From Chloroflexota bacterium (GTDB lineage Bacteria > Chloroflexota > UBA11872): DNA of 64,000 bases. Each line of letters starts with the position of its first letter. The stretch's first letter is position 1. The notes under the pieces are model-generated. The model was given only the letters and a program-made list of their open reading frames with translations, was not told where the DNA came from and did no database searches. The position numbers were made by a program, and so were the translations under genes. Below are positions 25,687-34,176 of this stretch, one piece after another. Where the stretch lies: positions 1 to 64,000 of the forward strand of contig JAJDZU010000016.1 of NCBI GenBank assembly GCA_022824495.1, written 5' to 3'.

Positions 25687-27012
25687 TTACCCCGCCGACG
25701 CCTTACAGGCCGCCAGGGCGTCGTCCACGATCTCCAGCGTCCGATCCACGTCGTCCTCGCTGTGCGCGATCGAGATGTAGAACTTCTCGTTCGGCACGAT
25801 CAGGATTCCTCGCTTCACGCACTCGATAGCAAACTGCGTCCCCATCTCGCGGTCGTTATCCAGCAAGTCGACCCATTGCGTCGGGTTGGCGTTCTCCATG
25901 AAGCGCACGCCAAACACCATGTCCTCGCCCAGCGCTTGCAACGCGATGCCGTGTCGACGCCCGGCCTCCTCGATACCGGCCCGCAGTCGACCACCGATGC
26001 GGTGCAAATGGTCGTAGACACCTGGCTCGCTGAGGACTTCCATGGCGGCCAGCGCCGCCGTCGCCGCGACGGGATTACCGTTGAACGTCCCACTGGCCCA
26101 GGCAATCGTGTTTGGCGCGCGGCCCACGTTTCCGTAGAGGTCCATAATGTCCCGGCGGCCCGCAATCACGGCCAATGGGAAGCCACCGGCCATCGCCTTG
26201 CCGTAACAGGCCAGGTCCGGCACCACGCCGTAGGCCTCCTGCGCGCCACCCCACGCCAGTCGGAAGCCCGTCACGATCTCGTCATAGATCATCACGATGC
26301 CGTGCCGGTCACAAGCCTCACGCACCGACTCAAGAAATCCGGGAACCGGCCGCAGCACGCGCTGCAGCGGCTCGATGATGATGCCGGCGAGCTCGTCCGC
26401 GTATTCCTCAATCACCTGGAGCGCGAACTCGGTGTCGTTGTAGGGAGCCACCAGAATCTCGTCGGCCAGCACGCCCGGAACCCCAAGTGAGTCCGGATCC
26501 GCGTGCGGGTAGTCGCTGGCTTCACCCGGAACGGTGCCGAACATGGCGAAGTCGCCGGTTCCGTGCCAGCCGCCCTCAAACTTCAGGATCTTGGGCCGGC
26601 CTGTGAACGCCCGCGCCGCGCGCAGCGACAAGAACGTCGCGTCGGATCCGGTCGTCACGTATCGAACCTGCTCGGCGCAGGGAACGGCCTCGATCACTTG
26701 CTCCGCCAGCCGGATTGCCGGTTCGTTCAGGAAATAGAACGTCGTCCCCTGGCGAATCTGGTGCTCGACGGCTTCCAGGATCCGCGGATGGCAGTGACCA
26801 ACCAGCATGGGCCCGGAACCCATCAGGTAGTCGATGTACTCGCGGCCGTCGACGCTGAAGAGATGACTGCCGCGCCCCTCACGAATCACAACGTCCTGGG
26901 AGCGCGGGAGCATCAGAAAGCCAAGGGCGCCGCCGCTGAGCACGTTGCCGGCGAGTTCAAGGAGTTCGCCATTCGGGGCGGACGTCTGGCCCGGTTGTGT
27001 CGAGGCTGCCAC
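25687..27012 (-). CDS. Class III PLP aminotransferase (glutamate-1-semialdehyde mutase-like)
   Basis: The 441-residue enzyme resembles GSA-2,1-aminomutase and other class III aminotransferases. It has REGRGSHLFSVDGREYIDYLMGSGPMLVGHCHP, YVTTGSDATFLSLRAARAFTGR and the metal/PLP Asp in VMIYDEIVTGFRLAWGG. The PLP lysine is in LACYGKAMAGGFPLAVIAGR. It lacks a hemL context and is probably catabolic. It is divergent from the Gfo/Idh gene at 27142 and is followed by a 2-hydroxyacid dehydrogenase. Confidence 0.88.
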   Translation of the reverse strand: MAASTQPGQTSAPNGELLELAGNVLSGGALGFLMLPRSQDVVIREGRGSHLFSVDGREYIDYLMGSGPMLVGHCHPRILEAVEHQIRQGTTFYFLNEPAIRLAEQVIEAVPCAEQVRYVTTGSDATFLSLRAARAFTGRPKILKFEGGWHGTGDFAMFGTVPGEASDYPHADPDSLGVPGVLADEILVAPYNDTEFALQVIEEYADELAGIIIEPLQRVLRPVPGFLESVREACDRHGIVMIYDEIVTGFRLAWGGAQEAYGVVPDLACYGKAMAGGFPLAVIAGRRDIMDLYGNVGRAPNTIAWASGTFNGNPVAATAALAAMEVLSEPGVYDHLHRIGGRLRAGIEEAGRRHGIALQALGEDMVFGVRFMENANPTQWVDLLDNDREMGTQFAIECVKRGILIVPNEKFYISIAHSEDDVDRTLEIVDDALAACKASAG

Positions 27013-27141
27013 CGGTCACCTGGCCTTCTGGAAACCGCCGCAACAGCCGGCGGCGCTGGGTCGCGCATACTACACGCGGCACCGAGCCGATCGGTTGCCG
27101 AACCTGAGTCGCGGAGATTTCGGAATGGCGGAGATCAGGTC

Positions 27142-28191
27142 ATGAGCGCCAGCGCCCCCGAGTCTTCTTCCGTCAGAATTGCCCTGATAGGCGCCGGCGG
27201 CTTCGGCGCCTATACGACCGAGTTGATCGATCGGCAGCCCGAGATCGAACTGGTCGGCGTTGCCGACACCGACGGCGACAAGGCCCAGCGCCTTGGGCAC
27301 GATCGCGGTGTGCCGTTCTGGACCGACCACCGATCGCTCCTTGCCGAGTGCGACTGCGACGCGGTTGCCATCGTGACGACCCACTCGACGCATCGCGACA
27401 TTGCCGTGGACGCCGCGGCATCGGGTCGACACATCTTCTGCGAAAAGACCATGGCCATTACCGTCGCCGACTGCCACGACATGGTGGAAGCCGCGGACAC
27501 ACACGGCGTGAAGCTGATGGTTGGTCACAAACGCCGATTTCGGCCCGCCTCGGTCGAGCTCCGGCGGGCGCTCGCTACCGATGGACTGGGACGCCCCCTG
27601 GCCGTCAACGTTCGCGGCTTCTTTGGCCGACGCATCACTGGATTCTGGCGCGAGCGGAACCTTTGCGGCGGGTTGCTCTACTGGGCCGGCGTTCACGACG
27701 TCGACACGCTCCGCTATCTCTTTGGCGAGGTGGCCTCTGTATACGCGGTCCTTTCGCCCAAGCTGCGGCCCGAGGTCTCTGACCAGGAAGATGCCATTTC
27801 GGTCGCGCTCAAGTTCAAGAGCGGCATGCTCGGGTCAATCCAGGTCTCCACGTTCTATCCAATGGCCACCTATCAGACAGCCTTTGGCTTTGACATCGTG
27901 TGCGAGCGCGGCGGTATCAGCTACAACCCGCACGACTTCACCATCACAACCCAGCTGGAGGACCAGCCTCCAGGCGTCGTTCGCCTTGAGCACAATTTGC
28001 CCGACGGCGCCTACGACAAGGAGTGGTCCAGCTTTGCCGCCTGGGTGCTCCGCGACGAAGTCCCCGTCTTGACCGGCGAGGACGGACTGCGCTGTGTGGA
28101 GATCCTCCAGGCCGCGTACTTGAGCGCCGCGACGGAATCGCGAGTCGACCTTCCGCTCGACCGCAACGAGCGGCGTCCATTTGACGAATAG
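27142..28191 (+). CDS. Gfo/Idh/MocA family oxidoreductase
   Basis: A 349-residue NAD(P)-dependent sugar or cyclitol dehydrogenase. The N-terminal Rossmann motif is IALIGAGGFGAYTTELI. The family's EKP motif appears as FCEKTMAITV, with Thr for Pro. The substrate domain has GHKRRFRPASVELRR and AGVHDVDTLRYLFGE (the catalytic Asp/His region HDVD). I used the ATG at 27142; the frame upstream is antisense to the aminotransferase. It is followed 11 nt later by a nitrilase-family gene. Confidence 0.88.
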   Translation: MSASAPESSSVRIALIGAGGFGAYTTELIDRQPEIELVGVADTDGDKAQRLGHDRGVPFWTDHRSLLAECDCDAVAIVTTHSTHRDIAVDAAASGRHIFCEKTMAITVADCHDMVEAADTHGVKLMVGHKRRFRPASVELRRALATDGLGRPLAVNVRGFFGRRITGFWRERNLCGGLLYWAGVHDVDTLRYLFGEVASVYAVLSPKLRPEVSDQEDAISVALKFKSGMLGSIQVSTFYPMATYQTAFGFDIVCERGGISYNPHDFTITTQLEDQPPGVVRLEHNLPDGAYDKEWSSFAAWVLRDEVPVLTGEDGLRCVEILQAAYLSAATESRVDLPLDRNERRPFDE

Positions 28192-28202
28192 GCGCTGGCG
28201 CC

Positions 28203-29024
28203 ATGCGCATCGCCTGCGTCCAGGTCGCCACCGTCGACGGTGAGATTGATGCCAACCGGGCGCGTGCCCTCGACCTCACGGAACAGGCGCTGGCCAGCAA
28301 CCCGGATCTGGTGGTCCTTCCGGAATTGGTCACCACCGGCTATTGCACCGACGACTACTCGACGGTCGCGGAGGATCTCGAAGGTCTGACCGTTCGCGAC
28401 TTCGCTGATCTGGCAGCCTCGTCCGGCGCCTTTATCGCCGTCGGGCTAGTGACCCGCGCGGCCGGCGGCCGCCCGCAAAACGGCAGCATGATCCTTGGTC
28501 CCCACGGTGTAATCGGCACGTATGCCAAGTCCCACATGTGCGTGAACGACGACCCGCGCGTCGACGAATCCACGGCCTTCATCCGCGGCGAGGAGCTGGG
28601 GCTGTTCGACCTCGCCGGGGCCAGAGTCGGAGTGATGATCTGCTATGACGGTCACCACGGCGAGTTGCCGGTGGCTCTGGTCGCCGGCGGTGCCGATGTG
28701 CTGATCTGGCTGAACAACCGTACGTCCATGCCGGTCTGGGAAGCTTCCGCGATCGCCAAATTCAATCGCGTGCCGGTCGCGGCCGTGAATCGAGTCGGCA
28801 CAGCCGGCTGGCAGCCGGTCGGCGCGCCGAAGAGGTTCTTCACCGGCGTCTCGGCAGTCGTCGATCATGAGGGCGAGATCATCGCCGCCGCTCACGGCGG
28901 GGAAGAAACCGTGGTCGTCGGCGACGTCGATATCGAGGCCGGTCGCCAACGCCGCAACAGCCATGTGCTGAACACGCTGCGGAGTCGACGTCCCGATCTT
29001 TACGCCCTGGCCCGAGTATCGTAG
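28203..29024 (+). CDS. Carbon-nitrogen hydrolase (nitrilase superfamily)
   Basis: The 273-residue enzyme has the complete Glu-Lys-Cys triad: Glu in VVLPELVTTGY (about residue 42), Lys in GTYAKSHM (about 106) and Cys in VMICYDGHHGE (about 142). Members hydrolyse amides, carbamoyl compounds or nitriles. It lies 11 nt downstream of a Gfo/Idh oxidoreductase, so both probably act on one substrate. A strong stem-loop follows the stop. Confidence 0.92.
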   Translation: MRIACVQVATVDGEIDANRARALDLTEQALASNPDLVVLPELVTTGYCTDDYSTVAEDLEGLTVRDFADLAASSGAFIAVGLVTRAAGGRPQNGSMILGPHGVIGTYAKSHMCVNDDPRVDESTAFIRGEELGLFDLAGARVGVMICYDGHHGELPVALVAGGADVLIWLNNRTSMPVWEASAIAKFNRVPVAAVNRVGTAGWQPVGAPKRFFTGVSAVVDHEGEIIAAAHGGEETVVVGDVDIEAGRQRRNSHVLNTLRSRRPDLYALARVS

Positions 29025-29025
29025 T

Positions 29026-29048
29026 CGCCGGTTCTGCCCGAACCGGCG
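29026..29048 (+). terminator. Stem-loop terminator candidate after the nitrilase gene
   Basis: CGCCGGTTC and GAACCGGCG form a perfect 9-bp stem with a 5-nt loop, starting 2 nt after the stop codon. The tail is CTTGTT, only weakly T-rich. It separates the Gfo/nitrilase pair from the ABC importer genes. Confidence 0.55.
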
Positions 29049-29060
29049 CTTGTTGCGGCT

Positions 29061-30050
29061 ATGATGCGCGCCGGTGTTCGGCACAACTTCTTGAATCGGG
29101 GCGATAGCGTGGCAGCCGTCGGGCAGTTTGTGGGTCAATCCGCACCGGAAGCGCCCGTCCGCAGCGAGTGGAACCTGGCCTGGCGCCGCCTGCGACGCAA
29201 CAAGGCGGCCATGGCTGGTTTGGTCGTATTGATCGTAATTTCGCTGGCCGCGGTCTTTGCCGACTTTGTTGCCACTGAAGCCGAGAATGACTTCGATATT
29301 CCGTCGACAGGGCTGCCTCCGCTCGCCGAACGCCTGGATCCAACCGACGACTGGCGGCCCTGGGGACAGCGTCATTTCCTGGGCACCGACGACATTGGAC
29401 GGGATGTCTTCAGCCGGATCGTGCGAGGTGCGCGGATTTCCCTGCGGATTGGATTCTCGGCGGTCACGATATCGTTGATAGTCGGCAGCATTCTTGGGCT
29501 CGTGTCGGGTTACTTCCGCCGCTGGCCGGATATGGTCATCAGCCGAATTCTTGACGTGATGCTGGCGTTTCCCGGGATCCTGCTGGCGATGACGGTTGTC
29601 GCATCACTTGGGCCGGGGCTTAACAACGCCATGCTCGCGTTAGGTGTGGCCGGCATCCCGTTCTATGGCCGCGTAGTGCGCGGCACCACGCTCGCCGCGC
29701 GGGACCTCACGTATGTTCGCGCGGCGCGGGCCGTCGGCATGTCCGATGTGCGCATCATGCTGCGCCACATCCTGCCCAATGTCATCAGTCCCGTTCTGAT
29801 CATGGCGACGCTCGGCCTGGGTGGCGCCATCCTCGCGTCCGCCACCCTCAGCTTCCTGGGCCTTGGCGCGGAATCTCCGGCGCCCGAATGGGGATACGAG
29901 CTATCCAAGAGCCGCAACCTGTTGCGTGAGTACTGGTGGATCGCCACGTTCAACGGATTCGCCATTGCAATTACCGTACTCTCCATCAACCTCCTGGGAG
30001 ACGGGCTGCGTGAAGCGCTCGATCCCCAGGCCAGTTCGTGGTCTGATTAG
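29061..30050 (+). CDS. Oligopeptide/dipeptide-type ABC importer permease (DppC-like)
   Basis: A 329-residue inner-membrane permease with six transmembrane segments. The first is at about 52-72, and the DppC N-terminal pattern WRRLRRNKAAMAGLVVL precedes it. HFLGTDDIGRDVFSRIVRGARISLRIG follows. The EAA loop that contacts the ATPases is VRAARAVGMSDVRIMLRHILPNVISPV. The start could also be the GTG at 29109. Unusually, the binding-protein gene separates it from its partner DppB-like permease. The cognate ATPases are probably those at 39.5-41.6 kb. Confidence 0.9.
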   Translation: MMRAGVRHNFLNRGDSVAAVGQFVGQSAPEAPVRSEWNLAWRRLRRNKAAMAGLVVLIVISLAAVFADFVATEAENDFDIPSTGLPPLAERLDPTDDWRPWGQRHFLGTDDIGRDVFSRIVRGARISLRIGFSAVTISLIVGSILGLVSGYFRRWPDMVISRILDVMLAFPGILLAMTVVASLGPGLNNAMLALGVAGIPFYGRVVRGTTLAARDLTYVRAARAVGMSDVRIMLRHILPNVISPVLIMATLGLGGAILASATLSFLGLGAESPAPEWGYELSKSRNLLREYWWIATFNGFAIAITVLSINLLGDGLREALDPQASSWSD

Positions 30051-30107
30051 CTGAGCTTCGACCCCGTGGCATTCCACTCGTGCATTCGGTACGCTATCGC
30101 ATTCGTC

Positions 30108-30130
30108 GAGGCGCCGTAGTACCGCGCCTC
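30108..30130 (+). promoter_or_regulatory. 5' leader hairpin before the binding-protein gene
   Basis: GAGGCGC and GCGCCTC form a 7-bp stem with a 9-nt loop. It ends immediately before the strong ribosome-binding site AAGGGGAGGT (30131-30140) of the solute-binding protein. A leader hairpin here may protect the 5' end of a highly expressed mRNA. Confidence 0.4.
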
Positions 30131-30145
30131 AAGGGGAGGTTACCC

Positions 30146-32128
30146 ATGATCAAGACGCCGAGCGTGAGCCGGCGGCTGGTTCTTCGGACTGGCTTGGCCG
30201 GCTTGGCCGGTGGCGTCGGGGCGGCTGCATTGGCGGCCTGCGGTGAGACTCAGGTCGTCACCAAGGAAGTCCCGATCGAGACCACAGTCGTCAAGGAAGT
30301 CCCGGTCGAGAAGATCGTCCGTGAGACCGAAGTCAGGGAAGTCCCGGTCGAGAGGATCGTGACCCAGCAGGTCGAGAAGATCGTCACCAGGACGGTCGAA
30401 GTCAAGCAGGTCGTCGAAGTTCCGGTCGAGGTCGAGAAGATCGTAGAAGTCGAGAAGGTGGTCGAGAAGGTCGTGGAGAAGATCGTCCAGGCGGCCGCTG
30501 AGCGCGCGCCCGGCATCGACATATACAACCTCGACGAGTCCGTGGCTATTGGCGCCAAGCCGTGGGATCCCAAGCCCGGCGGCGAAGTCAGCTACATGAC
30601 CTTCGGCAATCCCACCGGTTTTGACCCGGCCACCTGGGGCGGCCGCAGCGCCGAGCCGGCAGCAGTCATGTACGACCTGCTCTACACCTACGGCAAGGGC
30701 AACCTGATATACCCGCACCTGGCGTCTGACCTTCCGGAACCGTCGGACGACAAGCTCTCGTGGGTGATTCCCTTGCGCAACGACGTCGTGTTCCACGACG
30801 GCGAACCGTTTAATGCTGATGCAGCTCTCTTCAACTTCCAGCGATTCTTGGACCCGGAGTTGGCCCGCGGGCACGTAATCCGTGATGTCGCGTCGATGGG
30901 CGGTGTGGAGAAGGTCGATGACTTCAAGATCCGAATCCACACCACAAAGCCGCAGTCGCCCCCGTCCTTCCTGCACTCAGTCGCCCACCAGCACACCGGC
31001 ATGGCCTCACCCAAGGCAGTCATGGAGCGGGGTGAGGACTTCAGCCGCGATCCCGTAGGCACCGGCCCATTCAAGTGGTCCGGCGTCTGGGAAGACGACG
31101 TCAAGGTCGTGTTTGACCGTAACGAGGATTACAACTGGGGTCCGTCTTTCCTCGCGCACCAGGGCGCACCGTATCCGGACCGATTGCGCATCCAAATCCT
31201 TGGGTACAACATGACGGACAACGCGGCGGCCTTTGAGGCTGGCGAGGTTGATATCTGTCTTAACTGGTCGTTCGCGGACTACAAGCGGGTATCCGAGAAC
31301 GCCAAGTACCACGTGATCGGCTATGCCGCTCCTGGCATGGGTCAGTACATGCCGCTGCACACGCAGCTCTGGCCGTTGGACGACCTAAACGTGCGTAAGG
31401 CCCTGTTGTACGGCGTTGACCGCCGGACGGTAACGGTGCGCGCCAACGGCGGTACGGCCCCGCTCAACATCAGCAACCTGCTGGTGCCCGGTACGATCGG
31501 CCGCAGCGCCGAGGCTAGCGAGCTCTACACCTACGATGTGGGCATTGCCAACCAGATCCTCGACGATGCCGGCTACGCCAAGGGCGACGACGGCTTCCGC
31601 TACGCCTCCGACGGCCGGCGGCTGGAAATCACCTATCCGGACCGCGGTGACCCAGTGGTCGAGCTGTTCAAGCTGGACGTCGAGAAGAACCTCAGCATCT
31701 TCGTGGATATCCCGAAGATGGACGAGGCCACGCACCGCGAAGGCGCCTCCAAGGGTCTTTACCACACCACTTGGATCGGCGTTGCGGCCCCAAGCGGCGA
31801 CGTGATGTACGACCGCTTCCACACCGCTTCGTACGGCGGAGCCAACCGCTCCTACTCGTTCTTCGAGTACGACGGAATCCCCGAGTCGGCCACGCCGAAC
31901 GCGAAGATCGACGGGCTGCTCGAGGCTGCGCGTGCGAGCTTCGATGGGGACGAGGCGAGGGCCCTCTGGGAAGAGGCCGAGCTCTACCTGATGGAGAACG
32001 CGGTTGCGATCCCGCTGGTCCACGACTACCTGCCGTGGCTGACGAACCCCGACCGCATCGGCGGCGAGTTGTTCCTCGGAATCGACTATCTGCCGTTCTT
32101 CGGTCAGTTCTACAGCACCCAGGAGTAG
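30146..32128 (+). CDS. Family 5 solute-binding lipoprotein of an ABC importer
   Basis: The 660-residue lipoprotein captures substrate for a Dpp/Opp-type importer. It starts with a twin-arginine-like signal (SRRLVLRTGLAGL) and the lipobox LAAC at Cys32. Residues about 36-115 are a Val/Glu/Lys repeat (units such as VPVEKIV, VEVEKIV) forming a stalk, a style I associate with Chloroflexota binding proteins. The SBP_bac_5 domain follows, with GFDPATW, VIPLRNDVVFHDGEPFNADAALFNFQR, GTGPFKWSGVWEDDVKVVFDRNEDYN and LNVRKALLYGVDR. I took the ATG at 30146 for its ribosome-binding site. Ligand is unknown: peptides, sugars or other solutes. Confidence 0.93.
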   Translation: MIKTPSVSRRLVLRTGLAGLAGGVGAAALAACGETQVVTKEVPIETTVVKEVPVEKIVRETEVREVPVERIVTQQVEKIVTRTVEVKQVVEVPVEVEKIVEVEKVVEKVVEKIVQAAAERAPGIDIYNLDESVAIGAKPWDPKPGGEVSYMTFGNPTGFDPATWGGRSAEPAAVMYDLLYTYGKGNLIYPHLASDLPEPSDDKLSWVIPLRNDVVFHDGEPFNADAALFNFQRFLDPELARGHVIRDVASMGGVEKVDDFKIRIHTTKPQSPPSFLHSVAHQHTGMASPKAVMERGEDFSRDPVGTGPFKWSGVWEDDVKVVFDRNEDYNWGPSFLAHQGAPYPDRLRIQILGYNMTDNAAAFEAGEVDICLNWSFADYKRVSENAKYHVIGYAAPGMGQYMPLHTQLWPLDDLNVRKALLYGVDRRTVTVRANGGTAPLNISNLLVPGTIGRSAEASELYTYDVGIANQILDDAGYAKGDDGFRYASDGRRLEITYPDRGDPVVELFKLDVEKNLSIFVDIPKMDEATHREGASKGLYHTTWIGVAAPSGDVMYDRFHTASYGGANRSYSFFEYDGIPESATPNAKIDGLLEAARASFDGDEARALWEEAELYLMENAVAIPLVHDYLPWLTNPDRIGGELFLGIDYLPFFGQFYSTQE

Positions 32129-32145
32129 ATTCGGACGTAATGCGA

Positions 32146-32181
32146 AAGGCGACCGGCCGGCATCAGCCGGCCGGTCGCCTT
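32146..32181 (+). terminator. Perfect 16-bp hairpin between binding-protein and permease genes
   Basis: The arms AAGGCGACCGGCCGGC and GCCGGCCGGTCGCCTT are fully complementary with a 4-nt ATCA loop, 17 nt after the stop. No T-run follows beyond the stem. In known binding-protein operons such stems act as 3' stabilisers and partial terminators that lower expression of the downstream permease; the same role is inferred here. Confidence 0.75.
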
Positions 32182-32214
32182 CTCGCACCGCACCGTCCGG
32201 CAAACGGCTGAGCG

Positions 32215-33192
32215 ATGGGCGCCTACATCCTGCGTCGCGTGCTGTACACCATTCCCGTGTTATTCGGGGTGTTGTTGTCCGTATTCGTCCTGATGCGTCT
32301 TGTTCCCGGCGATCCCATCGCTCTGTTCTATGCGACGGGTGGTGTCGGAGATTCGGGCGCCACCGTCGGGAGTGGCGGTGAAGTCAGCCGGGCCGCGCTC
32401 GAAAAGCTGCGCGAGAGCTACAACCTCGACAAATCCGTACCACACCAGTTTGTGTTGTACGTCAGGGACGTGTTCCGCGCCGACTTTGGCGACTCAATTC
32501 AATATCGTCGTCCGGTCACAGACCTGATCAAGGATCACGCACCCGCCACCATTCAACTCACGTTATCCGGCATGGCCGTGGCTCTTGCCATCGGTCTGGG
32601 CGCGGGCATCCTCTCGGCCATTCGACGCCACACGTGGGTCGACTATGGCGCCCAGGTTTTCGCCATTCTTGGCGTGTCGTTCCCTAGCTTCTTCCTGGCA
32701 ACCATCCTCATCTTGATCTTCGCCATCAACCTGAAATGGCTGCCCGTGATCTCGAATGGCGTTGGCCCACAGCTCATCATGCCGGCCATCACGCTCGGAA
32801 CCGCGGCGGCGGCGATTCTGGCCCGGCTCACCCGCTCGTCGATGCTCGACGTCCTATCCCGTGACTACATTCGCACGGCACGGGCCAAGGGCGTAGGCGA
32901 ACGGAATGTCATCTGGGTGCATGGCCTTCGCAATGCCATGATTCCCGTCCTTACGGTTATTGGCCTGGAGTTTGGTTCACTCCTGGGCGGCGCAGTCGCT
33001 ATCGAGGCCGTCTTTTTTCGCCAGGGTCTCGGATTGCGTCTGGTCGATGCCATCGAAGCCCGCGACTACCCCGTCATTCAGGCCCTCGTACTACTTGCCG
33101 CCGTTGTATACGCCGTTGTAAATCTCCTGGTAGATATCCTGTACACGTACGTTGACCCACGCGTACGGTTGACCGATCAAAAAGCGAACTGA
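32215..33192 (+). CDS. Oligopeptide/dipeptide-type ABC importer permease (DppB-like)
   Basis: A 325-residue permease with six transmembrane segments. It shows the DppB N-terminus MGAYILRRVLYTIPVLFGVLLSVFVLMRLVPGDPIALF. GDSIQYRRPVTDLIKDHAPATIQLTL and the EAA loop YIRTARAKGVGERNVIWVHGLRNAMIPV follow. It pairs with the DppC-like permease upstream of the binding-protein gene. The next gene begins 42 nt downstream, so the importer may be co-transcribed with the two isomerase-like genes. Confidence 0.92.
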   Translation: MGAYILRRVLYTIPVLFGVLLSVFVLMRLVPGDPIALFYATGGVGDSGATVGSGGEVSRAALEKLRESYNLDKSVPHQFVLYVRDVFRADFGDSIQYRRPVTDLIKDHAPATIQLTLSGMAVALAIGLGAGILSAIRRHTWVDYGAQVFAILGVSFPSFFLATILILIFAINLKWLPVISNGVGPQLIMPAITLGTAAAAILARLTRSSMLDVLSRDYIRTARAKGVGERNVIWVHGLRNAMIPVLTVIGLEFGSLLGGAVAIEAVFFRQGLGLRLVDAIEARDYPVIQALVLLAAVVYAVVNLLVDILYTYVDPRVRLTDQKAN

Positions 33193-33234
33193 GAATCACG
33201 GACCCTGCAGGTCCCTCGTAGCCTCTCGCGTCGC

Positions 33235-34176
33235 GTGAAACTCTGTATCTCCACGGCCTGTTACCGCTGGATGCTCGACCCGCATCGGCGTCGCGACCGT
33301 CCTGAGCACCGCAACTTCGGCTGGCCCCCGACCTTTCAACAGACCGAGTCCTCCCCCGAGCCCGGTGTCATGCGCCACGACTGGATGCTGCACAAGACTC
33401 GCGACCTGGGCCTGGAGGGCTTCTACATGCACGCCGCGGACGTTGGCGACGGCCCGACCGTGGAGGGCTTCGGCGCCCGCATGCGAGCCGCCGGACTTAT
33501 ATTCAACGGCGGCCTCACCGCCAACTGGGCCGCCACTGCCGACGAGTGGGACTCCGAGTATCGAGAACGGGCCATCGAACACGTCGAACTCAACGCTCGC
33601 AGCGGCGCGAACATCGCCACCGTCACCCACCTCCTGGCGGGCGTGCACAACCACTTCAGCACCGATCCGCCAATCGGCGAGCAAGTCGAGCGCGCCATCC
33701 GGAACTTCAGCACCATCCTGCCGGCCTGCCGGCAGCACGGCGTGACGCTCGCCTTCGAGAACCACATGGACTACCGCCTCAGCGAGGTTGTGGCCATCGT
33801 GCAGGGCCTCGACTCGGAATTCGCCCGAATCACCCTGGACACCGCCAACCCATTCCTGGTGCTGGAGGACCCTCTCGAAGGAGCACGGCTTGCGGCTCCC
33901 TATACGGTCGCGGTCCATCTCAAGGATTTCACCGCGCACCCGCTCACCGAGACCTGGGAACCGGAACTCCATTGGGCACCGGTTGGACGGGGTGATTCCC
34001 CGATCACGGAGATCCTGGACCTGCTCCAGGCCGAGGCGCCCAACCCGGACGAACTCCTCGCTCATATCGAGATCGCCGGCTTGCCCCAGACGGATCCAGA
34101 CCGCTGGGTCCGCGCCAGCATCGCGCACCTCCGGCGGCACGCCGCCGACCACTTCCCGAACCAGGCAGCCGCGTGA
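33235..34176 (+). CDS. Sugar phosphate isomerase/epimerase-like protein (copy 1)
   Basis: A 313-residue xylose-isomerase-like TIM barrel. The four expected metal ligands are visible: Glu175 (AFENHMDYR), Asp202 (TLDTANP), His228 (VHLKD) and Glu279 (AHIEIAG). Members act as isomerases, epimerases or inosose dehydratases on sugars and cyclitols. GTG start. It overlaps the next gene by 4 nt (GTGA). Substrate is unknown. Confidence 0.85.
   Translation: MKLCISTACYRWMLDPHRRRDRPEHRNFGWPPTFQQTESSPEPGVMRHDWMLHKTRDLGLEGFYMHAADVGDGPTVEGFGARMRAAGLIFNGGLTANWAATADEWDSEYRERAIEHVELNARSGANIATVTHLLAGVHNHFSTDPPIGEQVERAIRNFSTILPACRQHGVTLAFENHMDYRLSEVVAIVQGLDSEFARITLDTANPFLVLEDPLEGARLAAPYTVAVHLKDFTAHPLTETWEPELHWAPVGRGDSPITEILDLLQAEAPNPDELLAHIEIAGLPQTDPDRWVRASIAHLRRHAADHFPNQAAA

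Noticed and set aside
26503..27141. N-terminal extension of the Gfo/Idh oxidoreductase
   Set aside because: The upstream frame is antisense to the class III aminotransferase; the Rossmann motif starts just after the ATG at 27142.
30251..30490. DNA-level tandem repeat in the binding-protein gene as a mobile or CRISPR-like element
   Set aside because: The repeat is in frame, varies at silent positions and encodes the Val-Glu-Lys stalk of the lipoprotein.
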